NCBI GenBank assembly: GCA_900544965.1
Contig: UQXE01000006.1
Span: 1-64,000 of the forward strand
Direction of reading: 5' to 3'
Length of the DNA: 64,000 bases
From: an uncultured Eubacteriales bacterium
GTDB taxonomy: Bacteria > Bacillota > Clostridia > Christensenellales > CAG-138
Positions 28,393-36,489 of the stretch are shown one piece after another. Every line of letters begins with the position of its first letter. Positions within the stretch are counted from its first letter, which is position 1. The position numbers and the translations under genes were made by a program. The notes below the pieces were generated by a model. That model had not been told where the DNA came from and made no database searches. It was given only the letters and a program-made list of their open reading frames with translations.

Positions 28393-29325
28393 ATGCAGTT
28401 TCCGGTAGCAGATGCGCACTGTGATTTTTTATATGGTATGGTAAACAGGGGTTACTCCATTGATTCCCTAACGGGCGAGCAGACGGTATATTTGCCTTAT
28501 CTTTCGAAAGGCGGCGTTGCACTTCAGTTTTTTGCAGCATGGATTGACAGCAAGCTTAGGGTTCCTTATCTGCAGCAATGTATGGACATGGTGGATGCAT
28601 ATTATCGAATGTTAGACGAACACAGCGATATGTTTTGTCCGCTAAGCGATCATTTCAATCCTTCTTGCGGCAAGATAGCGACTGTATTGACGATAGAGGG
28701 GGGAGAGGCTATAGAGGGATGCCTCTCCAATCTTAGGCTTTTTCACAGGCTTGGCGTGCGGGCTATGTCGCTTACCTGGAATGAATCCAATGCGCTGGCG
28801 CATCCCGCGATGAGCAGGCGCAACAGGGGGCTGACTGTTCTCGGGCGTCGCGTTGTTGAGGAGATGGATAGACTAGGTATGGCCATAGACCTCGCGCACC
28901 TGAGCGATGCCGGTATTGACGATATCCTTGAGATGACCGATAGTGCGGTATTCGCGTCCCATTCAAACTCTAGGGAGGTTTATCCGCACCCCAGATCCTT
29001 GAAAGACGATCATATTAAAGAGATTGCGAGACGTGGCGGCGTAGTGGGAATTAATTTCTACCATGAACAGCTTTCTGGCAAATATCCCTCCACATCCGAA
29101 GATATAGTACGCCATATCGACCATGTGGCCGGTATTGGAGGCATAAAAAGCGTATGCATTGGTTCGGATTTTGACGGGATGGGGCGGTATCCTGCGGACT
29201 TAAACAATCCATCCCAGATTCAGGTACTATTAGAGCGCCTTCTTAGAATGGGATATACAGAAGCTGATATCCGTGCGATTGCCTATGATAATCTTTATGA
29301 TTACATTATTAGGTTTTGCCGATAA
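28393..29325 (+). CDS. Membrane dipeptidase, peptidase family M19
   Basis: A 310-residue zinc dipeptidase-like enzyme. Family motifs are present in order: DAHCD for the first metal ligands, TIEGGEAIEG with the bridging Glu, LTWNESN, IDLAHLSD and FASHSNS with His ligands, and GSDFDGMG with the Asp near the C-terminus. Bacterial members hydrolyse dipeptides, some of mixed stereochemistry. No signal peptide is seen, so it is probably cytoplasmic despite the family name. AGGAAAAG precedes the ATG. It appears monocistronic and converges on the recombinase gene downstream. Confidence 0.92.
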   Translation: MQFPVADAHCDFLYGMVNRGYSIDSLTGEQTVYLPYLSKGGVALQFFAAWIDSKLRVPYLQQCMDMVDAYYRMLDEHSDMFCPLSDHFNPSCGKIATVLTIEGGEAIEGCLSNLRLFHRLGVRAMSLTWNESNALAHPAMSRRNRGLTVLGRRVVEEMDRLGMAIDLAHLSDAGIDDILEMTDSAVFASHSNSREVYPHPRSLKDDHIKEIARRGGVVGINFYHEQLSGKYPSTSEDIVRHIDHVAGIGGIKSVCIGSDFDGMGRYPADLNNPSQIQVLLERLLRMGYTEADIRAIAYDNLYDYIIRFCR

Positions 29326-29359
29326 TACAGAACCTATGGCATCCCTCAGCTAAAATCTG

Positions 29360-30439
29360 TCAACCTTCGTCTTTGTCAGAACCACCGCATTCGTCTTCGT
29401 CGCGCAGTTTGATAATGTTCGCCGCCATGCGCTTGCGGTCTTCAGCAACTGTAGCATAATGTCTCTGGGTTGTATTTACGTCCTTATGTCCCAATACCTC
29501 TGCAACAAGATAGATATCTCCCGTCTCATTATAAAGCATAGTTCCATAGGTGCTGCGCAGCTTATGTGGGGATATGCGCTTTAACGGTGCGGCGATTGAA
29601 GCGTATTTTTTAACCAGATTTTCAACGGCGCGAACCGTTATACGCTTTCTTTGCCCTGATAGGAACAGCGCGTCCTCGTGACCTTCTTTTGGCGCTATCT
29701 TTTCACGCTGTAATTGATACAAAAGCAGAGCCTTGCGTACCTCGTCCCCAAACGCCAATACATCCTTGTTGCCCCCTTTTCGGGTAACAACAAATTCATT
29801 GGCCATAAAATTAACATCTGAGACATTAATTCCAACCAACTCGCTTATTCTAATACCAGTGCCTAAAAATAATGTCAGTATAGCCAAATCTCTATCACGT
29901 GTAGACCTATGATATGATTTCTGCCTTTCTGTAAGGCCATCACCATTTTCCACAATGTCCAGCAGATTGGCAACCTCGTCGACATCAAGGCGTATTATAG
30001 GCTTTCTGTGGATTTTTGGGGTATCAACCATTGATGCGGGGTTATTGCCAAGCTTTGAACGCTTATAAAAAAATTTAAATATTGAACGTATTGCCGATAG
30101 CTTTCTGGCCTTTGAGCGCTCATCATTGGTTATAACCTGTTCACCCTTGGAATATACGGTAACGTACTCAATAAACATTTCAATTTCCAGAGGGGTTAGC
30201 GCGTCCAAGTCAGAAAGTTCAATGGATTTTATGTTTGGCTTTCGTATGATCCCTTCTTCAATAAGAAAACCGAAAAAGAGCTTCAAGTCGTTAAGATACC
30301 CAAACCTCGTTAGAACCGATGCAGTATTCTCTATTCCTCTGCTAAATTCCCTGCAAAATGGGGGCAGATCGCACAGCAATTCACGTATTCTTCCTGTATA
30401 CTCAATGCGCTTTGCCTCATCATAATCGATATTTCGCAT
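29360..30439 (-). CDS. Tyrosine recombinase (XerC/D-like)
   Basis: A 359-residue site-specific recombinase. The N-terminal SAM-like DNA-binding domain covers about 25-140. The catalytic domain has Arg in GTGIRISELVG, Lys in RKGGNK, HxxR in SPHKLRSTYG, His in VLGHKDVNTTQ and the nucleophile Tyr in RHYA. All six catalytic positions appear intact. It sits in a housekeeping context next to rnhA and lexA, not next to phage genes, so it may be a chromosomal Xer-type enzyme rather than an element integrase. Which Xer paralogue it is cannot be told here. Confidence 0.88.
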   Translation of the reverse strand: MRNIDYDEAKRIEYTGRIRELLCDLPPFCREFSRGIENTASVLTRFGYLNDLKLFFGFLIEEGIIRKPNIKSIELSDLDALTPLEIEMFIEYVTVYSKGEQVITNDERSKARKLSAIRSIFKFFYKRSKLGNNPASMVDTPKIHRKPIIRLDVDEVANLLDIVENGDGLTERQKSYHRSTRDRDLAILTLFLGTGIRISELVGINVSDVNFMANEFVVTRKGGNKDVLAFGDEVRKALLLYQLQREKIAPKEGHEDALFLSGQRKRITVRAVENLVKKYASIAAPLKRISPHKLRSTYGTMLYNETGDIYLVAEVLGHKDVNTTQRHYATVAEDRKRMAANIIKLRDEDECGGSDKDEG

Positions 30440-30555
30440 GGCCTAACCCTTTCGTAATGTTAATGTATGAAGTTATGGGGGATATAAATACTACCCATAA
30501 TTATTCTAACATAACTATTCGTAAAAGGCAAGTTTTACGAATAGTTACAGGTTGA

Positions 30556-31005
30556 TTATACCAAACGGTCAGCATTTTCCTTAATTTCACGTCTAGCAAG
30601 CATATCACAGTAGTTATTCAGTTCGTTTTCAGCGTGGCCCTTTACCTTGATCCAATTTATTGAATGAATTTTAGATAGGCTAATAAGCCTTTCCCATAAA
30701 TCCTTGTTTTCAACAGGTTTTTTGGCGGTTGTAACCCATCCGTTTCGCTGCCAGTTTGCAATCCAATTCTGTGTAAACGCGTTGCACAGATATGCGCTGT
30801 CGGTATATAGGTCGACAAGGCATTTAACCTTTAATACCTCCAATGCATTTATAGCGGCCATAAGCTCCATCCTGTTGTTTGTCGTGTTGCATTCGCTTCC
30901 TGACAGCTCTTTGCGGTTGTTTCCATATAGCAATACAGCGCCCCAGCCTCCAGGGCCTGGGTTTCCTGAACACGCGCCGTCCGTATATATTGACACTTTT
31001 TTCAT
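30556..31005 (-). CDS. rnhA: Ribonuclease HI
   Basis: RNase HI cuts RNA in RNA-DNA hybrids. The 149 residues have the catalytic Asp in YTDGACSGNPGPGGWG, Glu in NNRMELMA, Asp in YTDSAYL and the final Asp in CDMLAR, with His in KGHAEN. The basic-protrusion region NGWVTTAKKPVENKDLW is present. No N-terminal hybrid-binding domain occurs. It lies close to the cysteine-rich gene and reads away from lexA. Confidence 0.96.
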   Translation of the reverse strand: MKKVSIYTDGACSGNPGPGGWGAVLLYGNNRKELSGSECNTTNNRMELMAAINALEVLKVKCLVDLYTDSAYLCNAFTQNWIANWQRNGWVTTAKKPVENKDLWERLISLSKIHSINWIKVKGHAENELNNYCDMLARREIKENADRLV

Positions 31006-31014
31006 ATATAAAAC

Positions 31015-31257
31015 CTATTCTTTCTTTTCTTTGTTGGCATCACGTCCCCGCTGAAGCTTTCTGGCGCCATATGGCACGTTTTTATCGATTTTGCTCGAAT
31101 AATACTCGGATATACTCAAGCTTCTGTAATCACCGCTTTCAGAATCAATACATTTGCAGCAGTTATCGCAAGTCTTATGGGGATCCAAGTCGCATATCCG
31201 GCATTTGCCACAGTTGGTGCATATGTCAACTCCGTCTAGTATACAAAGCTTTTTCAT
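31015..31257 (-). CDS. Small cysteine-rich protein divergent from lexA
   Basis: An 80-residue protein with eight Cys in its first half after an initial one: CTNCGKCRICD and CDNCCKCID are two CxxC-rich knuckles likely to bind zinc or an Fe-S cluster. The C-terminal half is charged and basic. The start is MKKLCIL, with GGAGGG just upstream; an in-frame ATG 18 codons earlier is unsupported. It shares the intergenic region with lexA, including the LexA-box candidate 28 bases before its start, and precedes rnhA by 9 bases. No family is recognised; a DNA-damage or redox role is inference from location only. Confidence 0.75.
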   Translation of the reverse strand: MKKLCILDGVDICTNCGKCRICDLDPHKTCDNCCKCIDSESGDYRSLSISEYYSSKIDKNVPYGARKLQRGRDANKEKKE

Positions 31258-31284
31258 TTGCCGCCCTCCATATTTCAACTTATG

Positions 31285-31298
31285 CAAACAAATGTTTG
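31285..31298. promoter_or_regulatory. LexA-box candidate between lexA and the cysteine-rich gene
   Basis: CAAACAAATGTTTG, with arms CAAAC and GTTTG around AAAT, shares the core AACAAATGTT with the recA control region. It lies within larger arms ATGCAAAC (31282-31289) and GTTTGCAT (31304-31311), the latter including the lexA -35. It could control both divergent genes. Confidence 0.7.
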
Positions 31299-31305
31299 TT
31301 TTTGT

Positions 31306-31334
31306 TTGCATCTAATCAAGGATGATGCTATAAT
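31306..31334 (+). promoter_or_regulatory. lexA promoter
   Basis: TTGCAT (31306-31311), a 17-base spacer and TATAAT (31329-31334) lie 41 bases ahead of the lexA start. Confidence 0.75.
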
Positions 31335-31375
31335 GTTTATAGCTACATTATACCACCAAAAATGGAGGCAAAACC

Positions 31376-31996
31376 ATGGAAATGGGCAATCTAGGAAAGC
31401 GTCAGAAAGAAATATATGAATTTATCAAGCTATATTTCGACAAACACTCTATACCACCGACGGTAAGGGAGATTGCTGAAGCCGTTTCTTTAAAATCTAC
31501 ATCCACCGTTCACCTGCATTTAAAGGAGCTTCAGAAACGTGGCCTGATAAGCATGGAACCCATGAAGCAAAGATCTATTACAATAATGCGGTCTGAGGGT
31601 TCTCGTGGCGTGTTAACCCCTCTCATAGGCGATGTTGCGGCGGGACAGCCCATACTCGCATATGACAACATTCAGGAAACGTTTACGCTTCCTAGCTCTC
31701 TGCTTCACGGGGCAAATGAAACCGAGGTATTTATGTTAAAGGTGGAGGGCGAAAGCATGATTGACATCGGCATCCTCAACGGGGATTTAATAGTAGTACA
31801 TAACGCTATTGGCTCGGAAAACGGGGATATCGTTGTCGCCAGGGTTGGCGGCGATACCGCTACTGTTAAGCGCATATACTATGAAAAGGCTGGCGTTCGC
31901 CTTCAGCCTGAAAACTCAAACATGGATCCAATATACGCATCCTACGATGATGTTGAAATCGTTGGCAAGGTAATAGGCCTGATACGGCGTTATTAA
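31376..31996 (+). CDS. lexA: LexA repressor
   Basis: LexA represses SOS genes and cuts itself when RecA is activated. The 206 residues have an N-terminal winged helix (about 1-65: IPPTVREIAEAVSLKSTSTVHLHLKEL), the cleavage site Ala-Gly in GDVAAGQP, the catalytic Ser in EGESMIDIGI and the Lys in DTATVKRIYY. GGAGG lies seven bases before the ATG. Its own promoter region carries a palindrome like that at recA, implying autoregulation. Confidence 0.96.
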   Translation: MEMGNLGKRQKEIYEFIKLYFDKHSIPPTVREIAEAVSLKSTSTVHLHLKELQKRGLISMEPMKQRSITIMRSEGSRGVLTPLIGDVAAGQPILAYDNIQETFTLPSSLLHGANETEVFMLKVEGESMIDIGILNGDLIVVHNAIGSENGDIVVARVGGDTATVKRIYYEKAGVRLQPENSNMDPIYASYDDVEIVGKVIGLIRRY

Positions 31997-32009
31997 TCTA
32001 GTCCAAACA

Positions 32010-33290
32010 TCAAACTTTTCTTAATGCGTCCAAGGCCATCATGGCCCCAATCCTGCCGTGAGAATAGGTTAATCCACCCTGAAGATATGCGGTATAAGGT
32101 TGCTTTATAGGCGCATCGGCGCTCAGTTCTATCGACGCGCCCTGAATAAATGCGCCGGCTGCCATAATAACCTTGTTGCTATAACCAGGCATATCCCAAG
32201 GTTCCGGTACGACAAAGCTGTCTACGGGGGAAGCCTTCTGTATGCTTCTGCAAAACGCGATTAAGTCCCCTTCCTTTTCAAACCTCAGAGCCTGAACGAT
32301 ATCAGAGCGCTTTGCACCACTTGAGGGCATTGTTATCATTCCGAGTTCTTCAAAAACACGTGCAAACAGGACTGACGTTTTTAACGCCTGTGCAGTAACA
32401 TGAGGAGCCATGAACAGACCCTGATAGAATGGAATATAGGATGCGGCATAGGATCCTACTTCTCTGCCTATTCCAGGGACGGTGACCCGATTTGCTACTC
32501 GCTCAATTAGTTCCCTCCTGCCCGCGATATAGCCGCCGGTAGGAGCTATGCCGCCACCTGGGTTTTTTATCAGCGATCCTACGATGATGTCCGCTCCATA
32601 GTCTGAAGGTTCGTCTATACATGTGAATTCTCCATAGCAATTATCAACAACGATAGCTGCTTGAGGGAGCACGGATTTTATCGCATTGAATGGTTCCTTC
32701 ATTTCATGCGGCATAATCGAATTGCGCCAGGCGTACCCGCGAGACCGCTGAACATACACCACCTTCACGGAGCTGTCCAGCGAGTCCAATATCCTTCGGG
32801 TATCTATTGAGCCATTATTATCAAGTTCTATTTGTTTATAACGCACCCCCATATGCTTTAAAGAGCTTGGCATTTCGCCATCTTCAACTCCGATAGCGTC
32901 TTCCAAAGTGTCATATGGTCTGCCGGTAATTGAAAGTATTGTATCGTTTTGCCTAAGCAGTCCGCAAAGGGCTGTAAATATTGCATGCGTACCTGATACA
33001 AAATACGGCCTCACGATTGCGTCCTCACAGTTAAACGAACGTGCAAAGACACGGTCAAGCGCGTCACGGCCTATATCATCATAGCCGTACCCGTAGGATG
33101 GGCTAAAATGCCTGGCACTTATGTTTTCCTGTTGAAAAGCATATAAAACCCGGGCTTGATTGCTGGATTCCACATCAGATATATTTCTAAATACAGTAAC
33201 CAATGCTTCCTCGGCCTTGATTACGGTTTCATATGCACCGGAACTTATACCCAGCCGTGAATATACGGCCATCTCGGTTTTTTTATTCAT
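32010..33290 (-). CDS. ynbB: PLP-dependent methionine gamma-lyase/aluminium-resistance family protein (YnbB-like)
   Basis: A 426-residue fold-type-I PLP enzyme of the family named for aluminium resistance and methionine gamma-lyase-like activity. Key stretches are SPSYGYGYDDIGRD, RPYFVSGTHAI in the cofactor pocket, and DIIVGSLIKNPGGG with the probable Schiff-base Lys. YSRLGISSGAYETV sits near the N-terminus. The start lies inside the 3' end of hfq (8-base overlap), the same hfq-ynbB neighbourhood seen in Bacillus. Substrate not established; a C-S lyase activity is family inference. Confidence 0.9.
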   Translation of the reverse strand: MNKKTEMAVYSRLGISSGAYETVIKAEEALVTVFRNISDVESSNQARVLYAFQQENISARHFSPSYGYGYDDIGRDALDRVFARSFNCEDAIVRPYFVSGTHAIFTALCGLLRQNDTILSITGRPYDTLEDAIGVEDGEMPSSLKHMGVRYKQIELDNNGSIDTRRILDSLDSSVKVVYVQRSRGYAWRNSIMPHEMKEPFNAIKSVLPQAAIVVDNCYGEFTCIDEPSDYGADIIVGSLIKNPGGGIAPTGGYIAGRRELIERVANRVTVPGIGREVGSYAASYIPFYQGLFMAPHVTAQALKTSVLFARVFEELGMITMPSSGAKRSDIVQALRFEKEGDLIAFCRSIQKASPVDSFVVPEPWDMPGYSNKVIMAAGAFIQGASIELSADAPIKQPYTAYLQGGLTYSHGRIGAMMALDALRKV

Positions 33291-33540
33291 GCTGTTTTTT
33301 ATCCTCTAAGTGTTTTAGGTTTATATCAATACGTTTGGATGGAACTATGCTCGAAATCGCATGTTTATATATCAATGTCTGGTTAGAACCAGTTTCAATT
33401 ACCATGCAATAACTATCAAAGCCTACGATTTTTGCGTTTGCTATATGATAACCGTTTGTTATAAATACTTCTACCGGTATTTTTTCCTTTAAGATGGTGT
33501 AAAGCACCGCGTCTTGCAGTCCTGAAGGATTTAGCGCCAT
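33283..33540 (-). CDS. hfq: RNA chaperone Hfq
   Basis: Hfq forms hexameric rings that bind sRNAs and A-rich mRNA. The 85-residue protein has the Sm1 region SGLQDAVLYTIL and VEVFITNGYHIANAKIVGFD, and Sm2 with YKHAIS. The start MALNPSG is chosen because GGAGGAAGG lies upstream; longer in-frame starts would run into miaA. It follows miaA by one base, the widely conserved miaA-hfq pairing. Confidence 0.96.
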   Translation of the reverse strand: MALNPSGLQDAVLYTILKEKIPVEVFITNGYHIANAKIVGFDSYCMVIETGSNQTLIYKHAISSIVPSKRIDINLKHLEDKKQHE

Positions 33541-33541
33541 A

Positions 33542-34504
33542 TTAACCTTCCTCCATATATAATTTGCTCTGTAAGAATTCAGTAACCGAGGCAACAAGCG
33601 ATTCATTGGATTCGTATTCAGTTATATTAAACCATGATATGCGTTTATCCCGCTTAAACCAGGTGATCTGACGCTTGGCAAAGCGGCGCGTATTACGTTT
33701 AATATCCTCCACGGCGTCCACAAGACTGCATTCGCCATAAAAGTAAGCCAATATTTGCTTGTAACCTAAACCCTGCAATGCTGGTAAAGACCTATCATAA
33801 TCTAAAAGGGTCCTTACTTCCTCAATCAGGCCACTGTTGAGCATCTCGTCAACCCTAGCGTTTATCCTCTGGTATAATAGCTCCCTTGGCATAGTAAGCC
33901 CCACAATGATGGGTGAATATATGCACTCCAAACCATCGCTGTTGGAAAAATCATTTCCATATTCCGACAACGCCTTTCCCGTCTTATAGTATACCTCCAA
34001 GGCACGTATAATCCGCTTTTGATCGTTCTTATGAAGGCGTTCATATGATTGGGGATCTACTTCCCTCAAGATTTCGTAGAGTATGCCAGGATTAGCCTCC
34101 TCCTTTCTCTGAAGATCATCCCTAAGCTGCTTATCAGCGCCCGTCTGGGTAAAGTTAAGAGGGTATGTAAGAGAGTTTATGTAAAGTCCTGTGCCGCCAA
34201 CTATAAGAGGAATTTTGTCCCTAGAGCGTATATCCTCAATACATAAATCGGCCATACGCCTGAATCTAGCTACGCTGAACTCAGAGTCGGTTATATCTAT
34301 AGCGTCTATCAAATGGTGTTTTACCGCCAGACGCTCCTTTTTATTGGGCTTTGCGGACCCAATATCCAAGTCCTTGTATACCTGTATTGAATCGGCTGAA
34401 ACTATCTCTGCGTCCAGCTTCTTTGCAACAGCTATAGCCAGTGCCGTCTTTCCGCTTGCCGTAGGCCCAATTATCATTGGAAGCGCCCTATTGTCCTTCT
34501 TCAT
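33542..34504 (-). CDS. miaA: tRNA dimethylallyltransferase
   Basis: MiaA prenylates A37 of tRNAs reading UNN codons, making the substrate for MiaB, encoded upstream in the same operon. The 320 residues show the P-loop GPTASGKTALA, DSIQVYKDLDIGSAKP, VGGTGLYINSLTY and the C-terminal RRFAKRQITWFKRDK. It overlaps mutL by 4 bases. Confidence 0.96.
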   Translation of the reverse strand: MKKDNRALPMIIGPTASGKTALAIAVAKKLDAEIVSADSIQVYKDLDIGSAKPNKKERLAVKHHLIDAIDITDSEFSVARFRRMADLCIEDIRSRDKIPLIVGGTGLYINSLTYPLNFTQTGADKQLRDDLQRKEEANPGILYEILREVDPQSYERLHKNDQKRIIRALEVYYKTGKALSEYGNDFSNSDGLECIYSPIIVGLTMPRELLYQRINARVDEMLNSGLIEEVRTLLDYDRSLPALQGLGYKQILAYFYGECSLVDAVEDIKRNTRRFAKRQITWFKRDKRISWFNITEYESNESLVASVTEFLQSKLYMEEG

Positions 34505-36489
34505 AGAACCCTCTTAAACATCTTTTCGATCTCACGTTTGCTTAACCGTACGACAACCGGTCGGCCGTGCGGGCATGTAAGCGGAGCTCCGTCTTTAGCG
34601 AAATATGACAACAGCTCTAATATTTCACTCCTATCTACGCATTGTCCGGCCTTTATTGCGTGTTTGCATGAAAGTTGGATTATTGCCGAACGCTTTAGGT
34701 CGGCGGCGGTAGCTTTGGATTGGCTAATAAATATATCAGCCGCCTCCTTTAAAAAGTTTACCGATTGAGGGCCGTCAAACATATATGGCACCGCTCGAAC
34801 GCTCACGGTGAATGCCCCAAACTCCTCAATATCGAAACCCATTGCCGTGAGATCATCTAAATTTTCCATGATGGTATCGAATTCGCGCGGGGCAAACTTT
34901 ACAATCTGCGGCGTAAGCAACATTTGGGATTGCAATCTGAGTTTATCCGATATAAGCTCCTCATACAGCCTCCTTTCGTGCGCCGCATGCTGGTCTATAA
35001 GATAAAGATCGTTGTCCTGCTCAACAATCCAATAAGCGTTAAAGGCGCAATCGAGCACCTTAAAACGGCCTATATCCAAGTCGATTTTTTCCTGCGTAAT
35101 CGTTAATGAAGGATTGGTTTTCTCACAAACAGGATCGGTCTTTGGGGTAGGCGTCATATATGAGTTTTGGGTCAATTGCTCAGTCTCCCGCTCCTTAAGA
35201 ATTCCTCCGTCGATTGAAGCAGAATTTGGCATAACTACCAAGTCGTTGTCATGAGGTTTCCCCCTCCCCTCCCTGACCTTGATCCTGCCGTTTACCGGCC
35301 TGTCGCCCGAATAAGGCCCCTCACTCAGCGCGGGAGTCCATATTGCTCCATCATTATTCTTTAAAGTCTCCTTTTTATGTGTATGGCGTTCAACATTTTC
35401 AATAGTATCTATAACAGGCCATATTGATTTAGCAGTCTCCTGTTCAAACTTATCCGCTGCATTTGCTATATCAGCTTTGCCGGCAATGGGATCAATATTT
35501 CGTTTTCCACTTATAGCGGCCATAACGGCCCTTACAATCGATCCAGTAACCCTGGGCTCATCCTTAAAACGGACATCCAGTTTGTTGGGATGAACATTAA
35601 CGTCTATATCCCTGCTGGACATTTGCATCTTTAATACAGCGAATGGGAAGCGTCCCCGCATAATTCTGGTGTCGAATGCCCGCTGAATCGCAAAGGAAAG
35701 CTTGGCTGACTTTATGTATCTGTTGTTTATATAAAAGGATTGCCTGTTACGGTTGCTTTGTGAAACCGATTCATCGCCCACAAATCCAGTAATAAACATA
35801 TATCCGTCGTCAAACCTGACTTCGCGCAAATTTGGTACTATAGCCGCTCCGTATACAGTGTATATTGCATTTATTAAGCTGTTATCCCCAGCGCTGTGAT
35901 AAAGGACCTTAGAATCCTGTACCAACTTAAATGAAACATCCGGCCTGGCCATAATAAGCCTTGCCGCATAATCCGCAATATATCCTGACTCGCTTCGGGC
36001 GCTTTTAAGAAACTTCAGCCTGGCTGGAACGTTGTAGAACAGGTCTTTCACCTCAATGCTGGTTCCGTTTGGGCAGCCGCATTGGGAGTGATCCAGTAGC
36101 TTTCCTCCCTCAATAACAACCTGGGCACCGGCTCCGCTGTCCTCGGTTTGTGTTTTCATGGTTACCTTGCTTACAGATGCTATTGACGCCAGGGCTTCAC
36201 CCCTAAATCCAAGCGTTTCTATATGCGTCAGGTCCTCGGCTGTGGCCAGCTTACTGGTGGCATGGCGTTCGAACGCAACAGCCGCGTCGTCATAGGATAT
36301 ACCGCCGCCATTGTCTGTAACCCGCATATACTCAATGCCGCCGCCTTGTATTTCTATGGTTATAGACGTACTGCCTGCGTCAAGCGAGTTTTCAGCCAAT
36401 TCCTTTATAACTGAAGCGGGCCGTTCAATAACCTCTCCGGCAGCTATCTGGTTGGCTATATTGGTTTCCAGTATCCTTATTTGTCTCAT
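34501..36489 (-). CDS. mutL: DNA mismatch repair protein MutL (endonuclease type)
   Basis: MutL links mismatch recognition by MutS to strand incision. The 662 residues have the GHKL ATPase N-terminus (IAAGEVIERPASVIKELAENSLDAG in two halves, TDNGGGI, GFRGEAL) and a C-terminal dimerisation/nuclease domain with DQHAAHERRLYE and CPHGRP. That DQHA motif marks a MutL with its own endonuclease, as expected where MutH is absent. The middle (about 340-470) is a low-complexity linker. The start overlaps the mutS stop by 4 bases. Confidence 0.96.
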   Translation of the reverse strand: MRQIRILETNIANQIAAGEVIERPASVIKELAENSLDAGSTSITIEIQGGGIEYMRVTDNGGGISYDDAAVAFERHATSKLATAEDLTHIETLGFRGEALASIASVSKVTMKTQTEDSGAGAQVVIEGGKLLDHSQCGCPNGTSIEVKDLFYNVPARLKFLKSARSESGYIADYAARLIMARPDVSFKLVQDSKVLYHSAGDNSLINAIYTVYGAAIVPNLREVRFDDGYMFITGFVGDESVSQSNRNRQSFYINNRYIKSAKLSFAIQRAFDTRIMRGRFPFAVLKMQMSSRDIDVNVHPNKLDVRFKDEPRVTGSIVRAVMAAISGKRNIDPIAGKADIANAADKFEQETAKSIWPVIDTIENVERHTHKKETLKNNDGAIWTPALSEGPYSGDRPVNGRIKVREGRGKPHDNDLVVMPNSASIDGGILKERETEQLTQNSYMTPTPKTDPVCEKTNPSLTITQEKIDLDIGRFKVLDCAFNAYWIVEQDNDLYLIDQHAAHERRLYEELISDKLRLQSQMLLTPQIVKFAPREFDTIMENLDDLTAMGFDIEEFGAFTVSVRAVPYMFDGPQSVNFLKEAADIFISQSKATAADLKRSAIIQLSCKHAIKAGQCVDRSEILELLSYFAKDGAPLTCPHGRPVVVRLSKREIEKMFKRVL

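Noticed and set aside
29360..30439. Tyrosine recombinase as the integrase of a mobile element
   Set aside because: It lies in a housekeeping context (dipeptidase, rnhA, lexA) with no element genes or nearby tRNA; a chromosomal Xer-like role fits better, though not proven.
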